This document shows positions 46,103-56,334 of a stretch of DNA of 64,000 nucleotides, piece by piece. Made by a program: the position numbers and the translations under genes. The first letter of the stretch is position 1. Each line of letters begins with the position of its first letter. The notes beneath the pieces were generated by a model. The model had not been told where the DNA came from. It did no database searches and worked only from the letters and a program-made list of their open reading frames with translations. Source of the DNA: Methylomonas sp. EFPC3 (GTDB lineage Bacteria > Pseudomonadota > Gammaproteobacteria > Methylococcales > Methylomonadaceae); assembly GCF_029643245.1 (NCBI RefSeq), contig NZ_CP116398.1, positions 372,001 through 436,000 of the forward strand. The letters are read 5' to 3'.

Positions 46103-48205
46103 CTAAACCTCGGCGTAATGGCGGCTGCGGCCGATCCAGCGGTCGATGAGGGGTTGGATTATTTCGGGATGATGTTGAACGATGGTCTGCGCCGCGGCCG
46201 GAATCGATTCCAGCAGTTCGCGGTCGCGTTCCAGGTCGGCGATTTTAAACTGAATCTGTCCGGTCTGGCGGGTACCCATCACTTCGCCGGGGCCGCGCAA
46301 TTCCAGGTCTTTTTCGGCGATGACGAAGCCGTCGTTGCTTTGTTTCAAAATTGCCAGGCGTTGTTTGCCGGTTTGCGACAACGGCGCTTGGTAGAGCAGC
46401 AGGCAATAACTGTCCTGATTGCCGCGCCCGACCCGGCCGCGTAACTGATGCAATTGCGATAGTCCCAGTCGTTCCGGATTTTCGATTACCATCAGGCCGG
46501 CGTTCGGAACGTCGACGCCGACTTCGATCACCGTAGTTGCCACCAATAGGTCGCACTCCCGGTTTTTGAACGCCTGCATCACCGCGTCCTTCTCGGCAGC
46601 TTTCAGCCGGCCGTGGACCAAGCCGATGCGGACCTTGGACAAGGCCTCACGCAACGCGGCGGCGGTCTTTTCCGCCGCCTCGCATTGCAGCGCTTCCGAC
46701 TCTTCGATCAAGGTACAAACCCAATAGGCTTGGCGTTGTTGAGCGACCCAATGTTCGATCCTGCCGATCACGTCAGCTCGACGTTCCGACGATATCGCGC
46801 TGGTTGCGACCGGTTTGCGGCCTGGCGGCAGTTCGTCGATCACCGAGATGTCCAAATCGGAATATTGCAGCATCGCCAAGGTTCGCGGAATCGGCGTTGC
46901 GGTCATGATCAGCTGGTGCGGCCGCAAACCGCCGGTTTGGCCTTTCTCGCGCAAGGCCAAACGCTGATGGACGCCGAAACGGTGCTGCTCGTCGATGACG
47001 ATCAACCCCAGTTTGTGGAAATGCACACTGTCCTGGAACAAGGCATGGGTGCCGATCACAATCCCGGCGCTGCCGTCGGCCAGCGCTTGTAACGTTTGTT
47101 GTCGGGCTTTGCCCTTGAGTTGGCCGCTCAGAAACAGCACTCGGGTCGGCAGGTCGGCGAACCAATGGCTGAAATTGCGAAAATGCTGCTCGGCGAGTAA
47201 TTCGGTCGGCGCCATGATCGCAGTCTGGTAGCCGGACGCGAGCGCGGCCAGTGCGGCCAGCGCGGCGACCACGGTCTTGCCCGAGCCGACATCGCCTTGC
47301 ACCAGGCGCAGCATTGGCCGATTTTGCCGGCAATCGGCCTCGATTTCGGCGACCACCCGCTGCTGGGCGGCGGTCAGCCGAAACGGCAAAACGGCCAGAA
47401 AGGCCTGTTTGGTCTGCGCATCCAGGCTCAGAGTCGGCGCCGGCCATTGTTTGTAGGCTAGTTTGCCTTGCAACAGTGCCAGATGGTGGGCCAGAAATTC
47501 CTCGAACGCCAGACGCCGCAACGCCGGTAACGGCGTTCCGCTCAATATCTGCGCGGAAAGCTGCGGCGGCGGTGTGTGCAGCGTGCGCAAAGCGTCCTGC
47601 AAGCTGGGGTAGTCTCGGCTTTGCAGCAGTTCGGCCGGTAACCAGTCCTTTATCGCATCGCGGCTGTGCAGGCATAGGCTCAGAGCCTGGCGGGCGGCTT
47701 TGCGCAATGCGGATTGGGAGACGCCTTCGGTTAACGGATACACCGGTGTCAGCGTCTGCTCGATCAGTTGCGCCGGATCGTCGACCAGTCGGTATTCCGG
47801 ATGTACCATTTCCAGCCCGGCAAAGCCGTAACGGATTTCGCCGAAACAGCCGATCTGTACGCCGGGCTTCAATTGCTGGCTTTGCTGCACCGAGAAATGA
47901 AAAAAGCGGAGCGACAATTCGCCGCTGCCGTCGGCGATGCGACAAATCACGCTATTTCGACCGCGTTGAATCTGGTCGGTGAATTCGACGCGGCCACAGA
48001 CCAAGGCGGTCATACCGGGCAGCAATTGGTTGAGCGGCGTGATCCGGCTGCGGTCCTGGTAACGTAACGGCAGGTGGAACAGCAGGTCTTGCACATGGCG
48101 GATGCCGAGTTTTTCCAGGCGGGCGGCCGATTGGGCGCCGATGCCGTTCAATGCGGTGACCGGCAACAGCCGCGGGTCCGGATGCTGTTGCGGTTCGCTG
48201 CGCAT
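46103..48205 (-). CDS. recG: ATP-dependent DNA helicase RecG
   Basis: 700 residues, the usual length. N-terminal wedge/OB domain, Walker A G-D-V-G-S-G-K-T near 300, D-E-Q-H-R-F-G (motif II) and C-terminal R-G-R-V-G-R-G helicase motif VI. It remodels stalled forks and Holliday junctions. It precedes ubiC and follows ridA on the minus strand. Confidence 0.96.
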   Translation of the reverse strand: MRSEPQQHPDPRLLPVTALNGIGAQSAARLEKLGIRHVQDLLFHLPLRYQDRSRITPLNQLLPGMTALVCGRVEFTDQIQRGRNSVICRIADGSGELSLRFFHFSVQQSQQLKPGVQIGCFGEIRYGFAGLEMVHPEYRLVDDPAQLIEQTLTPVYPLTEGVSQSALRKAARQALSLCLHSRDAIKDWLPAELLQSRDYPSLQDALRTLHTPPPQLSAQILSGTPLPALRRLAFEEFLAHHLALLQGKLAYKQWPAPTLSLDAQTKQAFLAVLPFRLTAAQQRVVAEIEADCRQNRPMLRLVQGDVGSGKTVVAALAALAALASGYQTAIMAPTELLAEQHFRNFSHWFADLPTRVLFLSGQLKGKARQQTLQALADGSAGIVIGTHALFQDSVHFHKLGLIVIDEQHRFGVHQRLALREKGQTGGLRPHQLIMTATPIPRTLAMLQYSDLDISVIDELPPGRKPVATSAISSERRADVIGRIEHWVAQQRQAYWVCTLIEESEALQCEAAEKTAAALREALSKVRIGLVHGRLKAAEKDAVMQAFKNRECDLLVATTVIEVGVDVPNAGLMVIENPERLGLSQLHQLRGRVGRGNQDSYCLLLYQAPLSQTGKQRLAILKQSNDGFVIAEKDLELRGPGEVMGTRQTGQIQFKIADLERDRELLESIPAAAQTIVQHHPEIIQPLIDRWIGRSRHYAEV

Positions 48206-48262
48206 CGTCGCTACGGTTGGGACAGGGCTAAGGCGACTGTGTCCGCCGCCACGACGCCGAGC

Positions 48263-48658
48263 TCAGTAATATTCGTTGGGTAAAACCAAAATGCCGTCCA
48301 TTTCGACGTCGGCCGATTTGGGCAGTGCGGCAACGCCAATCGCGGCGCGGGCAGGGTAGGGTTGGTGGAAATATTCGGCCATGATTTCGTTGACGATCGG
48401 AAAATGGCTCAGGTCGGTCAGAAACACGTTCAGTTTGACGATGTCGTTCAAGCTGCCGCCGGCGGCTTCGGCCACGGCCTTCAGATTGTCGAATACCCGC
48501 CGGATTTGCAGGTCGATGTCGCCGTCGACCATTTGCATGGTTTGCGGATCCAACGGAATTTGCCCGGACAGGTAGACGGTATTGTCGACTTTGACGGCTT
48601 GCGAGTAAGTGCCGATGGCTTGCGGCGCCAGCGGCGTGGAGATGGTTTCCTTGCTCAT
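48263..48658 (-). CDS. ridA: RidA/YjgF-family enamine/imine deaminase
   Basis: 131 residues. The active-site Arg and signature N-V-F-L-T-D-L-S / [13 protein letters not shown] are present. It removes reactive enamines from PLP enzymes. Its gene directly follows spoT, as in many gammaproteobacteria. Confidence 0.93.
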   Translation of the reverse strand: MSKETISTPLAPQAIGTYSQAVKVDNTVYLSGQIPLDPQTMQMVDGDIDLQIRRVFDNLKAVAEAAGGSLNDIVKLNVFLTDLSHFPIVNEIMAEYFHQPYPARAAIGVAALPKSADVEMDGILVLPNEYY

Positions 48659-48659
48659 G

Positions 48660-50843
48660 TTATGCCTTGATGCGGGTGATTTTTAAAACGATGGACAGCT
48701 TTTTCAATTTGCGGATGATGTTGGCCAGGTGTACCCGGTCGCGCACGGCTAGAACCAGCAAGTCCACCGAAACCCGGTCATCCTGGCTGACCACGTTGAT
48801 GTTCTCGATATTCGAGTCCATGCTGGAGATGGTCGACGCAATCGTGGCCAACGAGCCGCGCTGGTTCAGCAACTCGATCCGGATTTCGGCCGGGAATTCG
48901 CCGCTGGCTTCCGGGCTCCACTCCACATCCAGCCAGGTGGTTTGTTTTTTGCGGACTTCGTTGCTGTTGCGGCATTCGTGGTGGTGAACCACGATGCCTT
49001 TGCCCGGGTTGAAAAAACCGATGATAGGATCGCCCGGAATCGGCCGGCAGCACTTGGCCAGACTGACGACGATGCCCTCGGTGCCCTTGATAATCAAAGG
49101 TGTTTTATGGTGCGGTTCGTTATCGTCCAGTTTGACTGCGGCGTTGACGTCGGTTTGACTGATACGCTTGGCCACCAGGAACGGCATTCGGTTGCCGAGG
49201 CCGATGTCTTCCAGCAATTCGTTCAACGAGTGCTTTTTCAAGACTTGCAGCACCTGCAGAATTCGGGTGTTGTCGACGCTTTCTAGTTGGATGCCCAGGC
49301 TGTGCAGTTCTTTTTCCAACAGGCGGCGGCCGAGGTTGATGGCTTCCTGTTGGTTGAAATTCTTCAAATAAGCGCGGATGCAACTGCGCGCCTTGGCCGT
49401 TATCACGTAGTTCAGCCACAGCGGATTGGGTCGGGCCCAGGTGGCGGTGATGACTTCGACCGTCATGCCGTTTTCCAGCTTGGTTTGCAACGGCACCAGT
49501 TTTTTGTCGATCCGGGCCGAGATGCAGGCGTTGCCGACATCGGTATGCACCATGTACGCAAAGTCGACCACGGTAGCGCCGCGCGGCAGCTTGATGATCT
49601 TGCCTTTCGGCGTAAACACGAATACTTCCTGCGGAAACAGGTCGACTTTGAGATTATCGATGAACTCGAGCGAGTCGCCGGCCGATTTCTGAATTTCCAA
49701 CAGGTCGCGCAGCCATTCGTTGGCACGGGCCTGTATCGTCTCGCTTTTATCGTTGTCGGACTTGTACAGCCAATGTGCGGCGATGCCGGATTCTGACAGG
49801 CGGTGCATTTCGTGGGTGCGGATCTGGATCTCGATCGGTACCCCGTAAGGGCCGATCAGAATCGTGTGCAGCGACTGGTAGCCGTTGGCTTTGGGCAGGG
49901 CGATATAGTCCTTGAACCGGCCGGGTACCGGTTTATACAGATTGTGCACGCAACCGAGCGCGCGGTAGCAATCGTCCACTTGGGAGCAATAAATCCGGAA
50001 CGCGTATACGTCGAACACGTCAGTGAACGAAATCCGCTTGTTCAGCATTTTTTGGTAAATGCTGGCGATGTTTTTTTCCCGTCCCGCTACCGTGCCGTCC
50101 AGCCCGGATTCTTTCAGCCGGTTTTGAATCGCGTTCTGGATGGTGTCGATGATTTCCTTGCGGTTGCCGCGCGATTTTTTTACCGCATTGTTGATCGCCG
50201 CATAACGGTTCGGGTACAGGGCCTTGAAACCAAGCGATTCGAGCTGGTGGCGGACATCGTTCATGCCAAGGCGGTTGGCGATCGGCGCGTAGATTTCCAG
50301 TGTTTCCTTGGCGATCCGGCGCTTTTTGTCCAGCGGCATATTGCCCATGGTTTGCATGTTGTGCAGCCGGTCAGCCAGTTTGACGACGATGACGCGTAGA
50401 TCTTGCGCCATGGCGAGAAACATTTTGCGGACGTTTTCCGCTTGCGCTTCGGCGCGGGAGCGGCTGTCGATCTTGGACAGTTTGGTCACGCCGTCGACCA
50501 GATCGGCAACCTCGGCGCCGAATTGTTCGCCGAGTTGCTCCTTGGTGATGGGGGTGTCTTCGATTACATCGTGCAGAATGGCCGCCATGATGCCGTGGGC
50601 ATCCATATGCATGCCGGCCAACGTGATCGCAACCGCAACCGGGTGGCAGATATAGGCTTCGCCGCTACGGCGAAATTGGCCGGAGTGGGCGGCCGCGCCG
50701 AAATGGTAGGCGCGAACAATATCGTTGATTTGGTCTTGGTCGAGATAGCTGCGCAGAACGTCGCACAGCTGGTGCAACAGTTTTTCTTCCGGGTGTTCTA
50801 TGGCCGGAAGTGCTGGAGTCGGCTTGGCTGCTATCTCGGGCAT
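48660..50843 (-). CDS. spoT: Bifunctional (p)ppGpp synthetase/hydrolase SpoT
   Basis: 727 residues: HD hydrolase domain (H91-D92 in I-L-H-D-V-I-E-D-T), synthetase domain with R-x-K-x-x-S-I-like motif, TGS domain ([10 protein letters not shown]), helical and zinc-finger region (about 580-610) and a C-terminal ACT domain. Both hydrolase and synthetase signatures look intact. It lies downstream of rpoZ and upstream of ridA. Confidence 0.95.
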   Translation of the reverse strand: MPEIAAKPTPALPAIEHPEEKLLHQLCDVLRSYLDQDQINDIVRAYHFGAAAHSGQFRRSGEAYICHPVAVAITLAGMHMDAHGIMAAILHDVIEDTPITKEQLGEQFGAEVADLVDGVTKLSKIDSRSRAEAQAENVRKMFLAMAQDLRVIVVKLADRLHNMQTMGNMPLDKKRRIAKETLEIYAPIANRLGMNDVRHQLESLGFKALYPNRYAAINNAVKKSRGNRKEIIDTIQNAIQNRLKESGLDGTVAGREKNIASIYQKMLNKRISFTDVFDVYAFRIYCSQVDDCYRALGCVHNLYKPVPGRFKDYIALPKANGYQSLHTILIGPYGVPIEIQIRTHEMHRLSESGIAAHWLYKSDNDKSETIQARANEWLRDLLEIQKSAGDSLEFIDNLKVDLFPQEVFVFTPKGKIIKLPRGATVVDFAYMVHTDVGNACISARIDKKLVPLQTKLENGMTVEVITATWARPNPLWLNYVITAKARSCIRAYLKNFNQQEAINLGRRLLEKELHSLGIQLESVDNTRILQVLQVLKKHSLNELLEDIGLGNRMPFLVAKRISQTDVNAAVKLDDNEPHHKTPLIIKGTEGIVVSLAKCCRPIPGDPIIGFFNPGKGIVVHHHECRNSNEVRKKQTTWLDVEWSPEASGEFPAEIRIELLNQRGSLATIASTISSMDSNIENINVVSQDDRVSVDLLVLAVRDRVHLANIIRKLKKLSIVLKITRIKA

Positions 50844-50848
50844 ACCGC

Positions 50849-51088
50849 TTAAAGTTCCAGGTGGGTTTCGGAGACGTAGCTGGAGCGGTGCAGGCGGTCG
50901 ACATTTTCCTCGGTGACGAAACCGGCGGCGATTTCGCGCAGTGCCACTACAGTGTCTTTATCCTTGCCGCGCGGCACGAATTCGTCGGCACCTTTTTCCA
51001 GCTGGCGCGCTCTTTTGCTGGCCAGCAGTACCAGTTTGAAGCGGTTTTCTACATTTTCTAAGCAATCTTCGACAGTCACGCGGGCCAT
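50849..51088 (-). CDS. rpoZ: DNA-directed RNA polymerase omega subunit
   Basis: 79 residues. [10 protein letters not shown] and R-A-R-Q-L match the omega family. It is followed by spoT after 5 bases. gmk, often upstream, is not here. Confidence 0.95.
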   Translation of the reverse strand: MARVTVEDCLENVENRFKLVLLASKRARQLEKGADEFVPRGKDKDTVVALREIAAGFVTEENVDRLHRSSYVSETHLEL

Positions 51089-51161
51089 GATTAAACCTTG
51101 GTTGAGTTTATGGGATTGGAGGCTTGTAAAACCGCAAAGGTTTCAAGCGGAGAGGGCTGAA

Positions 51162-51167
51162 TTATAA
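51162..51167 (-). promoter_or_regulatory. Sigma-70 -10 element of the rpoZ-spoT operon
   Basis: TATAAT on the minus strand, located about 74 bases upstream of the rpoZ ATG; no strong -35 can be seen. Confidence 0.5.
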
Positions 51168-51230
51168 GACAAAAGCAAGTCTTAAGCCAGATACGGAACG
51201 GCGGCGGGGCAAGGCAGGGTGGCGGACAAT

Positions 51231-51252
51231 AAAAAGCCCGCTCAGCGCGGGC
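51231..51252 (-). terminator. Leftward Rho-independent terminator
   Basis: On the minus strand, GCCCGC-GCTGA-GCGGGC is followed by five Ts. It sits about 300 bases after the M48 protease stop and only about 65 bases before the rpoZ -10, so it seals an upstream transcript from the rpoZ operon. Confidence 0.75.
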
Positions 51253-51551
51253 CCGTCCTGTTTGTTGTAGTTATTATTGTTATCGTGTTGGACGCCTGCC
51301 TTAAGGCAGTTTAGTCAAGCAGTTACTATTTATTATTATTATTGTCAGCCTTTGTTACAGGCCGCTTCCCTCCCCCTCAAAGATACAACCCTGTCGGGTT
51401 GAATGCACTCCGTAAAAGGTGGCCGAAGTGTATTTTAAAAAAATCGGAGTGTCCAACAAAAAAATGCTTTTTTGCGAAGAAATGGTTTCGCCTCGAAATT
51501 GATTTTTTTAAACAGAAGCTTAGAGAGTGTTAGGGTTTTCTAATGTTTGCT

Positions 51552-53003
51552 TCAGCGCTCCATTCGGCGGGATTCTTCTTCGCTCAGGAAAAAATTTAAG
51601 CGTTCGTTAAGGATCGCTTGCAATTGAAAACTGAGGTCGTTTTGTTGTTTGGCCAGCCGGATCTGGGTGATGGCCGATTCGGTATCGCCGCTGGCGTAAT
51701 AGTATTCGGCGGTATAGCGGTGCGATTCGCCCGGTTGTTTCAGGTCGGCGAAGATTTGCGCGAGCAGTTCGTAGTAGTAAGGTTGGTCTTTTTGGTCTTC
51801 GGGCAGGCTTTGTAGGATTTGTTTGGCACGTTCGGGGCGTCCGCCTTTCAACAGGCTGCGGGTATATTCGATCTTCACTGCAGCGTTGTTCGGAAAGCGG
51901 GCGAGGGCGGCTTCGTAGAGTTTGCCGGCCTTATCGTAGTCGTGGCTTTCGCTGGCGGTGCGCGCCAAGGCAGCGATATATTGAGGTTGATTGGGGTATT
52001 GCTCCGCCAACTGCTGGAATATTTGGTTGGCGGCCGCAAATTGCAGATTGTGCAATTGCACCAGACCCATGCCGTAACGGGCGACCGCGCGTTGCTCGCT
52101 AGTGCCTTGCATTTCCAGTGTAGTGAAATGCTGCATTGCCGCTTTGGTATCCCGCGCGGTAACCACCGCTAACTTGGCTTTGACAAGCTGGTAGGCCAGC
52201 GAGTCGGGATACTGCCGGTAAGGATAAATTTCGGCGCGGCCGCGGGTGTCGGCAACCCGGTTTTCCGACACCGGGTGAGTTCTCAAAAATTCCGGAACGC
52301 CTTTCCCGTAGTAGCGGGTAGACTGCTGCAGTTTTTCAAAAAACGCCGGCATCGCACGCGGGTCAAAGTTAGATTCCGCCAGCGTCTGCATACCGACCCG
52401 GTCGGCTTCCTTCTCGTGGTCGCGGGTAAAGTCGATTTGAAACTGAATGTTGCCGGCCTGGATTGCCATCAGCGCCGCTTGTCCCATGTTCGGTGACTGG
52501 GTCCCAATCAGGATCGCCGCCAGCGTCGCGGCAACGGTCGGAATCGACAGTTTGCTGGCTTTTTCGATCGAGCGATACAGATGGCGTTGGGTGACGTGGG
52601 CGATCTCGTGCGCCATGACCGAAGCCAGTTCGCTTTCGGCTTCCGTCAGCAAAATCAGCCCCGAGTTGACGCCGATATAGCCGCCGGGGCCGGCGAAAGC
52701 GTTGATGTTCTGGTCCATCACGACAAAGAAATGAAACGGGTTGGACGGCGTATCACTGTGAGATGCCAGTTGTCGGCCTATGTTCTCGATGTATTGCTGG
52801 ATTTCGACGTCTTGACTGATTTCGGCTTGCCGATGCAGATTGCGGAAGAAGGCTTCGCCGAATTCCTTTTCCTGAATCGGCGAGATGATCGCTCCGGCGG
52901 AGTCGCCCATGTCCGGCAACTGGATTTTGTCAATTTCTAGCGCATGCGGCGGGGGGCAAAACAGGCTCAAACCAAGGGCGAGCGTAACGGGTATTAGTCT
53001 CAT
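51552..53003 (-). CDS. bepA: M48-family metalloprotease with TPR repeats (BepA/YfgC-like)
   Basis: 483 residues from ATG 53003, which gives a clean signal peptide; the frame continues to 53114 without one. The zinc motif is H-E-I-A-H, then a helical S-E-R/E-x-x-D site, and C-terminal TPR repeats. BepA-like proteins are periplasmic chaperone-proteases for outer-membrane LptD/BAM assembly. The last residues end in a charged E-E-S-R-R-M-E-R tail. The gene is divergent from tusD. Confidence 0.88.
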   Translation of the reverse strand: MRLIPVTLALGLSLFCPPPHALEIDKIQLPDMGDSAGAIISPIQEKEFGEAFFRNLHRQAEISQDVEIQQYIENIGRQLASHSDTPSNPFHFFVVMDQNINAFAGPGGYIGVNSGLILLTEAESELASVMAHEIAHVTQRHLYRSIEKASKLSIPTVAATLAAILIGTQSPNMGQAALMAIQAGNIQFQIDFTRDHEKEADRVGMQTLAESNFDPRAMPAFFEKLQQSTRYYGKGVPEFLRTHPVSENRVADTRGRAEIYPYRQYPDSLAYQLVKAKLAVVTARDTKAAMQHFTTLEMQGTSEQRAVARYGMGLVQLHNLQFAAANQIFQQLAEQYPNQPQYIAALARTASESHDYDKAGKLYEAALARFPNNAAVKIEYTRSLLKGGRPERAKQILQSLPEDQKDQPYYYELLAQIFADLKQPGESHRYTAEYYYASGDTESAITQIRLAKQQNDLSFQLQAILNERLNFFLSEEESRRMER

Positions 53004-53128
53004 GGCGGATCGGACCTGAGGTATCGAATTTGGTTCCATCGCGAATGCTCGGCGGCAAAACAGGCAAGATTGGTGGGCGCGTATTAAAATGCAACGATGT
53101 TTTTGCAAAGACAATATTCTACAGTGCG

Positions 53129-53518
53129 ATGAAATATGCCGTTCAAGTTAATGCCGGGCCTTGCTCCGGCAACTCCGGACTATGTGCTTACCGATTTATT
53201 TCGGCCGCGCTCGATGCCGGTCACGAGGTGGTTCGCGTATTTTTTTACAAGGACGGGGTTTACCATGCTTTTCGCTACGCCAGTCCGCCGGAGGACGAAC
53301 TGCAACTGGGGCGAAAATGGTCGGAATTGGCGCTCGACCGAGGAGTCGATCTAGCCGTTTGTATTTCCGCTGCCCAGCGTCGCGGCTTATTGTGTGCCGA
53401 CGAAGCGCGCCGGCAAGGCAAGCTCGACGACGATGTCGCGCCCGGGTTTCGGATCGCCGGCTTGGGGCAGTGGCTGGAGGCCGAGTTGTTGGCCGACCGC
53501 AGCTTGATATTCGCTTGA
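53129..53518 (+). CDS. tusD: Sulfurtransferase TusD (DsrE-like)
   Basis: 129 residues from ATG 53129. TusD/DsrE fold; the catalytic Cys lies in A-V-C-I-S-A-A-Q-R-R-G. TusBCD relays persulfide sulfur from TusA to TusE in tRNA 2-thiouridine synthesis, while DsrEFH does so in sulfur oxidation. tusC follows 7 bases later. Confidence 0.88.
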   Translation: MKYAVQVNAGPCSGNSGLCAYRFISAALDAGHEVVRVFFYKDGVYHAFRYASPPEDELQLGRKWSELALDRGVDLAVCISAAQRRGLLCADEARRQGKLDDDVAPGFRIAGLGQWLEAELLADRSLIFA

Positions 53519-53525
53519 GGCGGCC

Positions 53526-53882
53526 ATGAAGTCGTTTTTGTTCGTAATGCGCCGGCCACCGTACACTGGGGTTCGCCTGGCGGAAACCTTAGACGCCTTA
53601 TTAACAGCCGCAGCGTTCGATCAGCGGGTGGCGGTGTTGTGGCTGGACGATGGCGTGTTTCAGCTGTTGGCGCGGCAACAGCCGGAAAGTTTGGCGCTGA
53701 AGGATACCTCGGCTATTTTTAAGGCTTTGGAGCTTTACGAAGTGACGGAACTGTATCTGGAGCGCGAATCCTTGCAGGCAAGAGGGCTCACGGCGGACGA
53801 ATTGATCTTGCCGGTACGTTTGGTCGGCCGGGGCGACGTCCATGATTTGATCGGCGGTTTCACAACGATCATTCCCGATTGA
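53526..53882 (+). CDS. tusC: Sulfurtransferase TusC (DsrF-like)
   Basis: 118 residues, N-terminal F-V-M-R-R-P-P-Y-T-G typical of TusC. It should form a complex with TusD and TusB. No TusB gene follows, so TusB may lie elsewhere. Confidence 0.88.
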   Translation: MKSFLFVMRRPPYTGVRLAETLDALLTAAAFDQRVAVLWLDDGVFQLLARQQPESLALKDTSAIFKALELYEVTELYLERESLQARGLTADELILPVRLVGRGDVHDLIGGFTTIIPD

Positions 53883-53968
53883 TGTCCCCGGCTTTACCCG
53901 GCCGACGCTGCATCGGCTAGAATTGCCGTTTAAACATTCCAAATTATTTTACGAGGATAGAGCACGCC

Positions 53969-54553
53969 ATGGCGGAAGAAATTGAAGAAAAACGGCGCTA
54001 TTTCCGGGTCAACGATACTATCAACCTGTTGCACAAGGTGATCGATAAAAAGAATTTCGACGCCGCCAGCCATGTTTCCAACGACGTATTGAGCAATTGC
54101 ACTTTGTCCTCAGCCCTGGACGTATTGGCTCAAGAAGCTCGGATGCTCGGGCCGCGCCTGGAACGGCGCGACCCGGAAATGTTCGAATATCTGAAGATTA
54201 TCGACACCAAAATCAACCTGATCGCACAGGCAATCAATGCCCAGACCGATAAGTTTTCCGAGCACGATACTCGAGAAGTCAGTCTGAGCGCCACCGGCTT
54301 GGCGTTCAGTAACGAACAAGCGATTGCGGTCGGTGAAATCCTCGAGCTGCGGATGCTGTTGACCTCATGCATGGCGGTAATTGTCGCTTACGCCAGAGTC
54401 GTGCAATGCAAGGACATTTCTCAGGATAATCCGCAGCGGCCGTTCGCGATTTGTGTGGAATACATTAATCTGACCGAAGACAACCGCGAATTGTTGATCA
54501 AGCATGTCATCAAAAAGCAGTTGCAACAACTGCGCGACAAAAACGAATCCTGA
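53969..54553 (+). CDS. PilZ-domain protein (putative c-di-GMP receptor)
   Basis: 194 residues. N-terminal K-R-R-Y-F-R-V is the R-x-x-x-R-type PilZ motif and D/N-x-S-x-x-G appears as S-A-T-G. The protein opens M-A-E-E-I-E-E. Such proteins bind c-di-GMP and link it to motility or biofilm formation. No pil gene is adjacent. Confidence 0.75.
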   Translation: MAEEIEEKRRYFRVNDTINLLHKVIDKKNFDAASHVSNDVLSNCTLSSALDVLAQEARMLGPRLERRDPEMFEYLKIIDTKINLIAQAINAQTDKFSEHDTREVSLSATGLAFSNEQAIAVGEILELRMLLTSCMAVIVAYARVVQCKDISQDNPQRPFAICVEYINLTEDNRELLIKHVIKKQLQQLRDKNES

Positions 54554-54565
54554 ACCGCGTTCCTT

Positions 54566-55594
54566 ATGTCCAAATCCGGTAACGGGGTCGCGGATGGAGC
54601 CACACCGCTGGCGCCGAAACTCAAACAGTTGATCGGGTTGTTGGGCGACGGCCGTTTCCACTCCGGTACCGAGTTGGCGCAATCTCTGGGTATCAGCCGG
54701 TCAGCGGTCTGGAAATACCAACAGGCGTTAGCGGATGCCGGTGTCGATTTGCTTGCGGTTTCCGGAAAGGGCTATCGCTTGAACCAGCCGTTGCAATTGT
54801 TGCAGGAAGGACAAATTCTGGAGCATTTGACTCAGGATGCCTCAGCCTTGCTGCGACGCATCGAGATCCACGACCGTATCCAGTCCACCAACGGGCGTTT
54901 ACTTGAGCTCGCGCGCGAGTCGGGCGAGAGCGGCGTGGTTTGCCTGGCAGAGCAGCAAACCGCCGGACGCGGACGCCGTGGCCGGAAATGGATTTCACCC
55001 TTCGGCCACAATGTGTATTTGTCTATCCTCTGGCGTTTTCAGGGCGGACCGGCTGTTTTGAGCGGTTTGAGTTTGGCGATGGGCGTGGCCGTGGTGCGGG
55101 CACTGCGGGCATTGGGCGTCGAAGAGGTTGGCCTGAAATGGCCTAACGACATTTATTGGCGGCAACGTAAGTTAGCCGGCATATTGATCGAAGTCGGCGG
55201 CGAAAGCGGCGGACCTTGCCATGCCGTGATGGGTTTGGGGCTAAATGTGTTCATGCCCGGCCGAGATGCGGCAGAGATTGACCAAGCCTGGGTGGACCTG
55301 CATCGTATTCTGGCCGATGGTGCTCACGGTATGCGCAACCGGCTGACGGCGGAATTGCTAAACCATTTGCTGCCGGCCTTAGCCGAGTTTGAATCGCGCA
55401 CTCTTGCTTACTGGTTGACCGAATGGCGCAGCTACGATTGTATGTTGCTGCGTCCGGTCTGTGTGTTTTTGGGCGAGCAGCGGTTTAGCGGAGAAGCGGC
55501 CGGTATTGATGATCAAGGTTTGCTGCTACTACGTCAGGCCGACGGCGAAATACGTGCCTTTGCATCCGGTGAAGTGAGTCTACGTCAATCATGA
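54566..55594 (+). CDS. birA: Bifunctional biotin ligase/repressor BirA
   Basis: 342 residues. N-terminal winged HTH (A-Q-S-L-G-I-S-R-S-A-V-W-K) and ligase domain with G-R-G-R-R-G-R-K-W and K-W-P-N-D. The HTH implies that it also regulates biotin genes, such as bioBFHCD in this window. It overlaps coaX by 4 bases. Confidence 0.93.
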   Translation: MSKSGNGVADGATPLAPKLKQLIGLLGDGRFHSGTELAQSLGISRSAVWKYQQALADAGVDLLAVSGKGYRLNQPLQLLQEGQILEHLTQDASALLRRIEIHDRIQSTNGRLLELARESGESGVVCLAEQQTAGRGRRGRKWISPFGHNVYLSILWRFQGGPAVLSGLSLAMGVAVVRALRALGVEEVGLKWPNDIYWRQRKLAGILIEVGGESGGPCHAVMGLGLNVFMPGRDAAEIDQAWVDLHRILADGAHGMRNRLTAELLNHLLPALAEFESRTLAYWLTEWRSYDCMLLRPVCVFLGEQRFSGEAAGIDDQGLLLLRQADGEIRAFASGEVSLRQS

Positions 55595-56334
55595 TTTTGC
55601 TGGTCGATATCGGCAATTCCTTTCTGAAATGGACGCTGGCTGACTCTGGAATGATTGCCGAACCGCACTATTTGAATTACCGCGAATCGGATTTTATGTC
55701 GGTTTTGACCCAAGCCTGGACCTCGTTATCGGAACCGGAACAAATCGGGCTAGCGGCTGTTGCTGCGCCGGAAGTTGTGGCAAAGGTGCTTGGATTGGCT
55801 CAGGTGATGTGGCCTGCCGCCACGGTTGTCAAGCCGAGCGCTGCCGGCCAAGCCTTCGGTGTCACCAGCGCTTACGTCAAGCCCGAAAAATTGGGCGTCG
55901 ACCGCTGGTTGGCGATGATTGGCGCGCTGCACGCCTATCCGGGCGCCAATTGTATTGTCGATTGCGGTACGGCAATTACCGTCGATTTTGTCGCCGCCGA
56001 TGGGCTGCACCAGGGAGGCTTGATTTGCCCCGGCTTGCGTTTAATGAAGCAAGCCTTGTCGGCGAATACTCACGCTTTACCGGTTGCCGCCGGTGCCGGA
56101 GGGGTCGGACTGGCGGCCGATACCGATGCGGCGATCGACGCCGGAGTGCTGTGGGCGGCTGTCGGCTTGGTCGAAACCGCGCTAGGCCGGCAAAACCAAC
56201 CGTATCGATTGCTGTTGACGGGGGGCGATGCAGCACAGTTAGCGGAGCAACTTGCAGGTGACAAAGTGTTGGATTCGCAGCTGGTATTCAAAGGCTTGTT
56301 GCACTACTGCGCTGAAGCGGAGGCATCGGGATGA
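55591..56334 (+). CDS. coaX: Type III pantothenate kinase
   Basis: 247 residues. ATP-binding D-I-G-N-S-x-L-K-W and D-C-G-T-A-I-T-V-D, as in CoaX. First step of CoA synthesis. It overlaps both birA and the following SPOR gene by 4 bases. Confidence 0.92.
   Translation: MILLVDIGNSFLKWTLADSGMIAEPHYLNYRESDFMSVLTQAWTSLSEPEQIGLAAVAAPEVVAKVLGLAQVMWPAATVVKPSAAGQAFGVTSAYVKPEKLGVDRWLAMIGALHAYPGANCIVDCGTAITVDFVAADGLHQGGLICPGLRLMKQALSANTHALPVAAGAGGVGLAADTDAAIDAGVLWAAVGLVETALGRQNQPYRLLLTGGDAAQLAEQLAGDKVLDSQLVFKGLLHYCAEAEASG

Larger units (their letters stand above)
51089..51551. other. 463-base region upstream of rpoZ, with promoter, orphan terminator and AT-rich stretch
   Basis: A minus-strand TATAAT (51162-51167), 74 bases ahead of rpoZ, is a good -10 with a poor -35. 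A separate leftward terminator lies at 51231-51252. Between 51253 and 51540 is a transcribable AT-rich interval with trinucleotide-like TAATAA repeats, a palindrome TGCCTTAAGGCA (51298-51309) and a hairpin CAACCC-TGTC-GGGTTG near 51387-51402. No protein is supported. It may be the 3' leader of the M48 protease or a small RNA. Confidence 0.5.

Noticed and set aside
46773-47945. 390-residue open frame opposite/inside recG
   Set aside because: Alternative frame of recG; Arg/Ala-rich and without domain.
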